From: Brachionus manjavacas
Lineage: Eukaryota; Rotifera; Eurotatoria; Ploima; Brachionidae
NCBI GenBank assembly: GCA_019054805.1
Contig: JAHQIY010000005.1
Span: forward strand, 2,587,501 to 2,651,500
Length of the DNA stretch: 64,000 nt
Direction: 5' to 3'
Shown here: positions 43,100 through 54,500 of the stretch, one piece after another
Position numbering within the stretch: the stretch's first letter is position 1
How the letters are laid out: each line of letters opens with the position of its first letter
Notes under the pieces: generated by a model
Told to the model about the DNA's origin: nothing
The model's input: the letters and a program-made list of their open reading frames with translations, nothing else
The model's database searches: none
Position numbers and translations under genes: made by a program

Positions 43100-46000
43100 A
43101 TGAATAAGATACAAAACTTGAAGACAATGGTCAATAAAATTAAAAAGTAGAATTTTTGCTAAATAGAGAAAATTTTTTATAGTTTTTTTTTATTTTTCAA
43201 ATTTTTAGCTATCCGGAAAAGAATAATAAATCAAAAGAGGCTGCGCGGTCAAGACGCAATCGTGAAAACGACGAATTTAAGTTTTTGTCGGCATTGCTTC
43301 CATTACAGAGCGAAATTACCAGACAACTTGATAAAGCATCTATTATACGCCTCACAATTAGTTATTTAAAATTGAAAAAATTTTATTCTGAATGCAATTT
43401 TAAAAATGAAAGTAAGATTCTATCTAATTTTATCATTCGATTTATGATTGTTTTTTTTAAGTTCCGAAAAACTTTGCAAGAGAAAAGTTTGAGATTAATT
43501 CTTTTATACCTTCAGTAATAATTTTCGATTAGTTTTATTTTGTATACTCAACTCCCAATTTCATTATAAAAATGCAACCATCATTTTTTTTATCTAAAAT
43601 TAAATTTCTGATGACTTATAATACTAAAAATGAAAAAAAATCTTTACAAAATTATCATCACCATCTGTACGCAGAGTTGTACAAAAGCCACGAGTTCAAG
43701 TCTCGAATTGTTGGAAAAAATTAAAACAACTCCAATCACTTTAATTCAAATTTTTTTCTGCAAGTTTGATCGACCAAAAATTCATGTTGCCACAACTGTT
43801 TGCACTTAAAACGGCGTAAATTTCATTTGGATGCGATTAAATACGCTCAGTATGGCAAAAATTTAATTTCACTAATCTGCTTAATAAAGTCGATCATTTT
43901 ATTAATTTAAAAACTGTTTTAACAAAAAAAAAACTAAAGATCAAATTAAAATTAAGGAAATTAAATATTCTTCCTACAAGGGGTCCACTTTGACTTTTTG
44001 AAAAAATTCTTTGAGTCAAAGTGGGACTTTACATTGAAAATCCGATCAATAGTGTATTTATATGTGTCCACAACCTCATTTTCAATTTAATAAAGAAAAT
44101 TTAGGTTCTTGTCTTAGCGCATACTTTTGGATTTTTTTAAATTCAAGTCCATTCCCCATTTATATGTCCACTTTGTAGATTATCCAAATTCGTCTGGCGA
44201 CCAAAAAATTCAGATGATTCAATAATTCCTATTTTACAACATTCGCGTAAAGTAAAAAAAGGCAATTAAAAATATACAAAACTTTTGGAACCAACTTGTG
44301 ACAGACAATGATCGCGATACTTAATACCCCAAAAACTTTCTTTATTCTATTTGTCAAAAAAAGTTAACATTCATTTTCTTTACCAAAAAAACAACTAAAT
44401 TTTAATTTTAAAATAGAATTTTATCACAAAAATTATTAGAGAATTTTTATTAGTTTTTCGATGCATTTTAACTTAATGGATACATTTTACATTAAATAAA
44501 AATTTGAGAGTTGAGGAATGTTTTTAATTTGATAATCAGTAAAATTTTCAATTTTGTAGATAGTTGATGGATTTTTATTTATGTTGGGCCATGATGGAAA
44601 ATTTCTTTACATTAATGAATCAGTTTCGTCTATGTTGGGTCTATCCCAAGTAAAAAGATCAGAAATTTTTTTTTTAAATAAATGCTTTTAATTTAATTTT
44701 TTAACCAGGTTGCTATGATTGGAACGCATATTTTCGAATATATTCATCCAGATGATCGCAAGGAATTTTCAACAACACTTGGCCTAACCAAAATTGGTAA
44801 AAACAAAGCATATCTTGACTCTGCCGGATCTGATTATTCAGATGATAATATTGAAGGTAATAATATTTTAATTTGTTTAAGCAACTTCGATTATTTTAAG
44901 TTTTAGAAGAATATATATTCGAAAATTCACTTGGAATCAATGATAAAAAAGTATCTTTGCACATTCGTTTTAAATCAACTCTAATGAAAAAATCAAATTT
45001 ATCAAACAAATCATCTGGCTGGCGAGTAACTTATCTCAGTTAAAGAAAAAATGTCAAATAATAATTTTTAAAAGCTTGTTCAAATTATTGGACGATTGGA
45101 TTCGTGTTTATCAGATTCAAAAATAGGTGCTGGCTTTTTTGGAATAGGTCTAAGCGTAGAGACTCAGTCTTTGTGTGAAATTTATCTTCAAAATTCCACT
45201 TTCATCATAAAATTAGATAACAAGTTACAAATTGAATCAATTGAAAAGTTTTAATTATTTGAAATTATTTGAAATTTTCATAATTATCTATTTAATAAAT
45301 TTAAGTTTTCCACTAGAATTAGATACAGATATGGAAGCCATTTTTGGAAAATCCATTTTCCATCTTGTCAATCCCAAAGATTTGTTGTTTGTTAGAGACA
45401 AACTAATAGAAGGTAATTTTCTTTTTAATCATTTAAATTTTTGATAATAATTTTTTTTGTAGTTAAAATAAAGGAACACGGAACATTTTCATTTAGACTG
45501 GCTCAAAACATGATTGATAATTTGGTATGTCAATGTAATGCTGTTTTAATTCCTAAAGCAACTTTCTTGCCATTAAATGGGCATGAGTGTTCAATTGTAG
45601 AATCGTTTCAAATAATATTGATGAATGATTTGCACAGGTAAATACATGGTATTAAAAGAATAGCTTATATTTGACAAATAAATTTCAATAATTATTATTT
45701 ATTAATTTTCAGCTCGTAGAAAAAAATTATTAGATATTTTATCAATTTTTTCTTTTTTTTGTAATGAATTCCACAAAACATCTGAATTGAGAATTAGCCA
45801 GTTTAGATTTAGAATTTTTAACAAATTTTTAATTGATTTTACCATTGCAATATGCTGATTTATTTTTATTTTTTATAATTTTAGTTTAAATTGGATAAAT
45901 TAACAATTGGGTTTTTCTTTTCAAACGGTTTTCATGCATGATAGCATCAAATTAAAATTTATCTTTAGATTTTTTTTTAATTTTAAAAATTTTTATTTTT

Positions 46001-46867
46001 GAATATTTTTATTATTCAAATTTTCTAATAAACTATTTAACTTTTTTTAAGGATTGATGAATTAATGGCTCTTCAAATGCCATCAGGTAATACGAATTTC
46101 TTTAATAAAACGAAAATGTTGTTTATTTTACAAGAATCAAGTTTAAAATAAAAATTTTTATTCTAGATTACTTTTCCAAAATATTAAGTGAATACAAGAG
46201 ACTTAGATTTTTAGATTCTGAATTTAAAAAAAAAAGCTTAGCTCTGTATGATGATATTTAAGATTGTCTACTTAATTTAAATAAAAATCCACTCTAGCGC
46301 TCGACTTTTTGTTTTTCACTTGGTAATTAAAAGTTAATTTTTTTAGAAATATCAAAAGCAGTTATCAATGAAAATTATTTTGCTAGTAAAAATGCAGTTC
46401 CAACACCGTCAAAAGAAATACCAGAAAAAAATTTACCACTAAAAAAGAATAAAAACAAAATGAAAACCACGTTCCTCAATTCGATTGATGAATCATATCA
46501 AAAAGAGTCACTAAAAGAAAGAGCTAGAAAATATTTCAAAATAGACACTGCAAACGTCGAATGCAGATATGGACAAGAAATTTTTGAAGAGTCCATGTTT
46601 GAATCATCAACAACTGGTCACAATTCTTTTAATTTTGAGCCAAACAGACAAAATTTTTTCCATTCGATTGATTATGATTATCAAAGCATGTATCGTTTTG
46701 GCAATAATGACACAAATTACATCAATTCCTATCCTTCTAACGGGGTACAAGATTTTGGACGAAACTTTGATTCAAGTTCACAAATTTATTGGGATCTAGT
46801 CAAACAAGATGAGCTACATTCTTACGCCAATTTGGCGAGTTTTGCAAATTTTTCTGATAATATTTAA
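43100..46867 (+). CDS. class I bHLH-PAS transcription factor (SIM / Trachealess-NPAS / HIF-alpha group)
   Basis: DNA-binding regulator expected to pair with an ARNT-type partner in the nucleus. Exons: 43100-43146, 43209-43411, 44564-44649, 44709-44856, 44907-45025, 45075-45247, 45306-45412, 45463-45637, 46052-46086, 46167-46187, 46347-46867; this chain is in frame and gives 544 residues. In order: basic region ([17 protein letters not shown]), HLH ([24 protein letters not shown]), PAS-A ([46 protein letters not shown]), PAS-B ([38 protein letters not shown]) and a C-terminus rich in Asn, Ser and Tyr with no domain I know. The short exons (21 and 35 nt) and the 1.15 kb intron 2 are less certain; a missed exon there is possible. 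Which subfamily it belongs to needs a tree. AATAAA follows 6 nt after the stop. Confidence 0.82.
43984..44027. repeat. 13-bp-stem hairpin in intron 2 of the bHLH-PAS gene
   Basis: GTCCACTTTGACT (43984-43996) faces AGTCAAAGTGGGAC (44014-44027) across a 17-nt loop, with one bulged G. The core word GTCCACTTTG returns once at about 44168. It could be a small palindromic repeat or a precursor-like hairpin. Confidence 0.6.
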
Positions 46868-46873
46868 TTCTTG

Positions 46874-46879
46874 AATAAA
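46874..46879 (+). terminator. polyadenylation signal of the bHLH-PAS gene
   Basis: AATAAA six bases after the stop codon, which implies a very short 3' UTR. A T-rich stretch follows. Confidence 0.6.
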
Positions 46880-49711
46880 CCTTTTTTTAGCAAACAAAGT
46901 CTTTTTTTGAATTTTTAGATTAAATTTTCAAATTTTTCAAATCTTAGAATAATTTAACCAAAATAAATCAACTAATTAGGAAAAAGGCTCTACATATTAA
47001 ACACAAAATTATTTATTATTCTTTACAATTTTAACCTTTTTTTGTTTAATATTTTTACATAGCTCAAGCGGCGAAAATTAAAATAAATAATAATTAAAAT
47101 TATTCTATTCATTTTTCTTAATAATAAATTTCAAAATTCGAAGAAAAATAAATAATTTAATTTGATGTATTTATTTCAAATGAATTAAGAGTTGAAATTT
47201 AAAACGCAGTTTAAAAACGTGATATAAACAAGAATGAAAATGCATATTTGAAATTTTGACCAGCTTGTTTATTTCCGTAATATAATTTTTTTTCAAAAAT
47301 AATCAATAAAACATACAGCAATTTATTTAAATTTGATTGATTCCAGTTATTATTTAGACATAATAATACGAGAAACTATCATTTTGAAATCCACGATAAA
47401 GCTCTTTTTAGCATATATTTCTTTATATTACTATGCTTTCCTAATATATTTCTTTTTTATAAATAGGAAGTACTAACATACCAATCGATCAATTTTCAGG
47501 CTTTGATAATTTAATTTGGATTTTAATTTGTGTCTGTAGGATTAAGAATTAGTAAAATTATTTTTTCAGATTATGGATTTAAAATTTTAGCAATAATTAA
47601 TACTGAAAATATTGTTTAATTGTTTTAAGGCTTTAAAATAAAGCACAATTCTACTTCAAAGAAATTATTATTTATTTATTAAAATAAAATTTTAGGGACA
47701 CCCTAGGACTTTCCGGAACATCATTTAAAAATTGGTTTTGCCGAAATAATACAAAGATTCTTTGTCATATTTCTCAATTAGATAAATAAGATAAATAAGT
47801 ATTTGGTCTAAATTTTAACATTTTACTCGAGTAGTTTTTTGAAAGTGAAATTGTATTTGATTTTTAAACAACTTGATAAAATCAGATTTTCCATTAGCAG
47901 CAAAGATTTCCGCTTTCGATTTATCAAATTATTCTATTCAAAGAGCCAAAAAATAAAATAAAGTAGCTTTTAATTTTTGCATTATTAACGAAATTAGAAA
48001 TTGATAGAACTTTGTTTGCTAGTGAAAAACTTTGTTAAGAATAATTTTCTGGAGTCTATCATAAGAAAAAGCTTATAAAAAAATTAGATATAAGCGTCCT
48101 GGTAAATTCGTCACTATTTTCTAATTCGGAAATTAATACTTAACAACTTAAGCTAATGAAAAGCCCAATATACAAATGATATTCTTTGAAGCGTTTTTTC
48201 CAGAGGCAAAATTTCGATAGTTTAATTTTCTTAATAAGTTTTATCTTTCATTTAAATCTATTTGTTTCAAAAATTTAAGTGCTGCATTTTCAAAATTTTT
48301 GAAATAAAATCTTTTTCCAAGATAAACTTAATTAAAAAGATAAAAGCACAAATTCAATTAATTCTTGTAGCGCTAATAATTCTGGCGTAAAATGTCGGCT
48401 TTTTTCAAAAATTCAATTAATTAAATTTTCAGTTTAGAATCGGTAAAAAAATCAATAACAAATTGCTATTTTATTCGTGCAATTCCTTCTTAAATATAAA
48501 TCTATATTTTCAAAATCATAATCACCATTTAATCATAGATTTTCAGTGATTTATTTAGTCATCAAACAAAAAATCATTACCAAAATTTTTAGATTTGTCG
48601 TAACATTTAGCTTGACTTCCTTGGTATAAAATTAAATATTAATTTAGCAAAGCAGCGGACTATTTTTGTCATTGTAGAATGATTTTTAATTATTCAGATA
48701 TTGACTTTTGAAAACTAACTGAATCATTATTAAAATATTTTGATCAGAAAAAAATATCATCTAAATTATAAATTTAAATTTTGATTCTTTTCGAAAAAAA
48801 ATAAGCTATTTAGGTAAGTAATATATTCGGAAATTAAAGCTGGCTCTTTGACTCCCTGAAAAATAAAATTTATTCTTGATCATTTTTCTTAATAAATAAC
48901 TTAATAGATAAATTAAAAAGAAATTTTTAAGAATTAATTATCAGAATTATAACTAAAGGCAAGCTTAAACAGACAATTAGCATCAACTATAGTGAGTAAT
49001 AAGAGCAAAAAATTAAGATATAAACGAAAAAGTTCGATTTTTAGATAAGAGCAATATCATGAATATTAACTATAATAATAATAATATGAACGAAGATGAC
49101 CAAGGAATCTAAATAATCATTTGACTTGAAGTCTTAAATATAAAACTTTTAATTAGAATAAATTTGATTAAGAACAAATATTTTCAATGGTATCTGCAAA
49201 ATTAGTTACTTTTATATTTAGTTGAGTTCGCACAGAACTAGTTGCTGAATTCCAAGGAGCAGCTTAATTATTTCGATTAAAAAATCTTAAAAATCAATAG
49301 CATGCAAATTAATGATCTTAATTTTGTTAAAGATAAAAACTTTTAAGAATAGAAATCTATTCTAAATACTAGGTTTAGGAATTGAAAGAAAAAAGTTCAT
49401 TATTTTTGTAAATAAAATCCAAAATTTTCTAATAATTACCTAAAATAAATTAGCGTTAAAACACAAATCCTGACTTGATCAGAAAAAGATCCAGGCCGAA
49501 TTTGATATGAACCACCATTAAAATTAGGTTATTTTAACGGTATTTCAACAATAGATAACAAATCTTTGAAATATAAATCATAAAGATTAATATTTGTTTA
49601 TTATAGATTAGAAAAGATTTTTTTGTTTTTCAATTACCAAAGAAACTAAATTTAAATTAATTTAGAAGATATTTCAATTTTTCTAATTAAATCAAAATAG
49701 AAAAAATTAAA
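46880..49711. other. intergenic, AT-rich; no gene seen
   Basis: No exon with family similarity on either strand. The promoter of the calcineurin B gene should be at its right end. Confidence 0.45.
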
Positions 49712-50447
49712 ATGGTTAGTGATTTAATAAAAAATTTCCTAAATTTTATTAATTCTTCTCTAAAAAGGGCAATGACATGCAAATACCAATGGAATTATGT
49801 TCACATTGTAACATTTTCACAAATTACATTTGAAATGCAATCTAAAGTTTGTTTTTTAATTTTTAGTTGAGCCTGATGAAATTAGGCGACTTGGTAAACG
49901 TTTTCGTAAATTGGATCTAGATGGTTCCGGATCGTTGAGTGTTGATGAATTTATGAGTATACCAGATTTGCAGCAGAATCCTCTAGTGCAGCGGGTAATA
50001 GACATTTTTGATGCTGATGGGAATGGAGAGGTTGACTTTCGGGGTAAACTTTTTATACTTTATTTTAATTCCATTTAACTTTTTGTTTATCTTCTTTAGA
50101 GTTTATTCAAGGTATATCTCAATTTAGTGTTAATGGTGATAAAGAAGCTAAACTAAAATGTAATTTTTTTCTTTAATTTCTGATAGAATTAAAATTTTAT
50201 TTTAGTTGCGTTCAAAATTTATGATATGGATCGTGATGGTTTTATATCGAATGGTGAATTATTCCAGGTACTAAAAATGATGGTTGGAAATAATTTAAAA
50301 GATGCCCAATTACAGCAAATAGTCGACAAGACTATTATCTATGCTGATAAAGACAACGATGGTAAAATATCATTTGAAGAATTCAAAGCAGTAATTGACG
50401 AATCTTTGAGGGCTAATATTGAATCAAAATTGACAGTTCATGTGTAA
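49712..50447 (+). CDS. PPP3R1: calcineurin regulatory subunit B
   Basis: Calcium-binding regulatory subunit of the phosphatase calcineurin, which it activates with calmodulin. Exons: 49712-49714 (ATG alone), 49768-49807, 49867-50043, 50100-50159, 50206-50447; 173 residues (human 170). Gly2 (MGND) is the expected myristoylation site. Four EF-hands have loops [36 protein letters not shown] and [12 protein letters not shown]. Typical calcineurin B stretches include [15 protein letters not shown] and [14 protein letters not shown]. The identity is certain. The start exon holding only ATG is inferred: a GTTAGT donor gives a normal 53-nt intron, while another ATG-GT site at 49187 would give a 578-nt one. 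In this protein the C-terminus after EF4 is slightly longer and different ([14 protein letters not shown]). Confidence 0.92.
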
Positions 50448-50493
50448 AATATTATTTAGTTTTGTTTTTAAAATGTTAGTGATTATTTGTTGA

Positions 50494-50499
50494 AATAAA
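50494..50499 (+). terminator. polyadenylation signal of the calcineurin B gene
   Basis: AATAAA 46 bases after the stop, followed by T-rich sequence. Confidence 0.6.
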
Positions 50500-51565
50500 T
50501 TTTTATTCATTATCTTAAATATTTTATAGAAGATAGCTAATAAATTAATTTATAAAGCGTTATAATTTATTTAAGAATATGTTTAAAGATTAGTGTTATA
50601 AAGAATATTTTCAATCAATTCTTTTTTAATTATAAAGCCTCTAAAGTTATTGATGTAAATAAATATACTAAATAAATTTTCAGTTAATGCCGAAATTTGA
50701 AAGTAATTGAATGCTAAATTTAGTATACCGCGATGAAAATAAATCTTCGATAATGATAGAGAATTAATAAAAAAAAGCAAGCTCTTGTCGATTATAATTA
50801 TTAATAAACAAAATTTTTTTTCGACATGTTTATTTTTTATCATTTTCATAAAAAAGAAAATAAATCAATCTTTTAGTATTTTCATATCATTAAAAAAGCT
50901 ACATTGATATTAATCGTCAATATCAAAAATAATTCATTTAAAATTTTTAAGTATTGAATCATATTTTTATTCTGCAATTAGTTGTGTAAAAATTAATAAT
51001 TGTATATTTTAACACTACACTTGGTTATTATTCAGCATAGATAAAATTTTAAATTTTAACTCTAGTTCAATCGTTTCTAATTATCTCCCCATTATCGTGA
51101 TAACATAATTGAATATATTTTATTTTACAAATTTTAAAATTAAGTTTAAGTAAAATTCAAAAAATATTTTCAAGATTTTACTTTTAAATAAACTTGCGTG
51201 ATTAGTTTAAAAGTTTAATATGTATATTATCATCAGATGGTTATTCGACTTCTTTATTTGTTTTCATAATAGATGATATTTTACCTTTAATTTTTAGAAA
51301 ATGGATTAAATTTTTTTTAGATAGTCAATAAAAAATTAAAATCTTTTAATTATTTTTTTAAAAATTTATTTTGTAAAAAAAAACATGTTATATTATATTT
51401 TATCGATCTTTGATTTTAAAATTTTTCCAAAAAATTTATTAAGCATTTTTTCTGTTTAATAAGCGAATATTCTTGAGCAAACAAAATCACAAATCAAATG
51501 ATAAGCTCAAAAAAAAAATTCAATTTGCGTCACTGTTTAAAAATTTACAATATAAAATAAAATAT
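50500..51565. other. intergenic between convergent genes; nothing seen
   Basis: AT-rich space between the 3' ends of the calcineurin B gene (plus) and the coiled-coil gene (minus). It holds no gene that I can support. Confidence 0.5.
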
Positions 51566-54500
51566 CTAACTTGTGATTGAAGTTATTTTATAGATATTGT
51601 TCGCTGTTAAAAGTTCTATATCATTCAAATTTAACTTTAAACTTTCTAAGATATTTTTCGTTTGAATTTTAGATCTTTCTAAGCTCATAAGTTTATCTTG
51701 AAAGCTTTTAGCTAAAGATTCTCTTGCTCGCATTTGTTCATCTCTTAGCATAGATTCATTTTGACTCTCTAGAGATTCATTACAAGAGCCTACCATGGGT
51801 TTTCTAATATTTGGAGTTATTAATAAAGATGATATTGGCTGATTCATACATTGACGTGCTGATGGAAATCTATCATGATGTTCAACTTGATCTTTTAAGA
51901 CTTCTTCTAGATTATTTAATTTAATTTTAATCAGTCTTAGTTCTTCTTGATTACTAATAAAAAATTAAATACGGAAAATTGATAAAAAAAATTTTTACTT
52001 AAAATAATCTTGATTTAAATGTTCAAATTCTTTGGTCTTTTGTTCTAGTTTATTTTCTAGTTGATCGATCTTTATCTTCTTTTCGTTCATTTCCTCTTGC
52101 AAATCACGTAAACTAATTTTTGAATTTTATTTAAATAGAACCAAAAAAATAATGGGTTGTTCTTACTTTTTTGAATTAAGCTCATTTTCTTCTAATGATT
52201 TGTTGAGTGATTTATTTTTACTTTTCAATTCGTCATAGCATTTTTTTTGCTTTGATAATTCGTTCTAAAATTCAATAAATTGAAATTAAAAAAATATATT
52301 CATATTTTGGTAATATTTTACAGTTTCAATTTTAAAATTGAGACCAAGTAGTGTAATTTTAAGTATTAAGCTTTATTTTAAGTTTAAAAAAATAACTTTT
52401 TTATTTATTTATTTATTTATTTTTCCTTTTTTAAAATTTAATTTTAATGATGACTTAAAAATTTTGCAATAATTTCGACGCTTTATTTCAATTTTATATT
52501 TAAAAAAACATAATAATTCTTTCAAAAAATTGACAACATTAAATAATATAAGTTCATATTTGATTAGGATTTTCAAAAATTCATTTCAAATCTATATAAA
52601 CTAAAATAAATCGTAAATTTCATAAATTTTCCTTAATATGTTGAAATACTATTTTATGATCGAAAGATTAAAATGGAGAAAGGTTTTATAAAAAATTTGT
52701 AATTTTGTCAACTTATCGGTCAATAGATTAAAGAAACAATTTTTATCAAAAATATGAGCAGTTAGTCTTAAATGTATATTTCTTAAATAAGCCGATTATA
52801 ATTTTTACTTTTTCTTATACTTTTGCGTTTAAATATTACTTCAAATTATAAATTAAGATTTTCTTAAAAAAATAATAATTACTATGTTTTTATTTTTCAT
52901 TAGTTAATATTTTTAGCTAAGACTTTCTTATTTTTGAATTTTCTTTCCTCTTTATTTTGAAAAGCTCATGACTTAAAGAATACTGTGCATTTTGGAAAAA
53001 AATCCAAATTTTTAATTTTATGATCCAAATTAATAATGATATTTTTTTAATCAACTCGACGAGCTGAATCCAAAAATGTCAAAAATGACTTTAAACTAGA
53101 AAACGTTTTAAAATTACCCTCAACTTTTTCAAAAAAAAATTAATGTTTACAAATATGCTTAAATCTTTAATTTCTTGTAAGATAAATTTTTAGTGGAATC
53201 ACCTGACTAGTAATTTTTTTGAATTCCTCATTTATTTTTGAACATGCTATTAAAAACCTTAGAAATGACTAAAATATTGTCATTATAAATAATAAGCCCA
53301 TTTAGACTTTAAGATCATTTGACTTTTGAAAGAATAGTGCGATTTGAAAGTTTTCGATATTTTTGGATTCAGGTCGTCGAGGTCATTAAAAAGATATCAT
53401 AATATTAAAAATTTGGATTTTTTTCCAAACTTCCCAGTATTCTTTAGATTTTCATTTCGATTTTCAAATTTATTTTATTTTTATTTGAAAATAAATTTAG
53501 AGTCCTAGAAATTCCAGGACAGTTTCGAAAGACTAAAATCCTTTTTTCAGCCCTTATTTGAAGTAGACCTTCGCAAAAGTCAGAAAAAAAATTTCAAAGA
53601 CTTTGAAATAAAAATTGCAGCTTTAATAACTACACGGAACGGCAAAAGACTAATTTAAAAAAAAATTGAAATTGAAGTCAAAAGACTTGACTTTGACTTT
53701 ATGACTCTTAAACAACTCTGAATTGAAGATATACATTTAAAATATCTACCTAATGTCGATACTCGGGTCTTCCGTGTTTTGTTGAGTTTAAGGCGACCAA
53801 AATTGTGAACAGACGGGTCAGCTATGTACTGTTTGAATGTGATCACAAAAATTATTTTTTTACCAGAAAAAAATACAAAATTAAAACAAAAATTAATATT
53901 AGTAGGAAATAATTAAAGAGTTTGATAAAAACGAATCATGTTTTATAAAAAGTAATCTGAAGTGCTATAATTTTTGATCTCTAAAAGTTCTTGTGAGATT
54001 CTTTGATGCTAACTTGAATTTGATTTTTTATCAGCTAAAGAAACAGTTTAATGATATTTTAGTGACCATAATTTTTCTAATAGACCTATTTATTGGTCAC
54101 AAAACAGAGAAGAACCTGGTTCTCTTATTTTTTAAAAAATAATTCTTAGAATTTTGTTTTGACAGATTTGAAAATCTTTTTTTATCTTTTGAGTACCAGA
54201 TTTTAAAATAACAAAATAGTAATCAAATCAGAGATTTTTATGATGTCTTGTATTAGGAAATTTATTATAAAACGTTTCATTTTTTTCAAAATATTAATTT
54301 TTGATAGTGTCTTTTTACCAACTTCTAAGTTTTGATTACAGTTTATTTACTAATTTATTTAAAGATTTTTCATGTTTATTTGAATGGCTTTTTTATAAAT
54401 TTTTATTTTATAAACTTTAAATTAGAAAAGTTTCTTTAAAAAAGTTATGTCACTTTAAATATTCAGTGAATGATTGATTCAATCAAAGTCTATAATTAAA

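Noticed and set aside
43665..43735. Possible tRNA or tRNA-derived SINE (CGAGTTCAAGTCTCG resembles a T arm)
   Set aside because: No matching acceptor stem, D arm or anticodon arm could be folded around it, and there is no T-run terminator close by.
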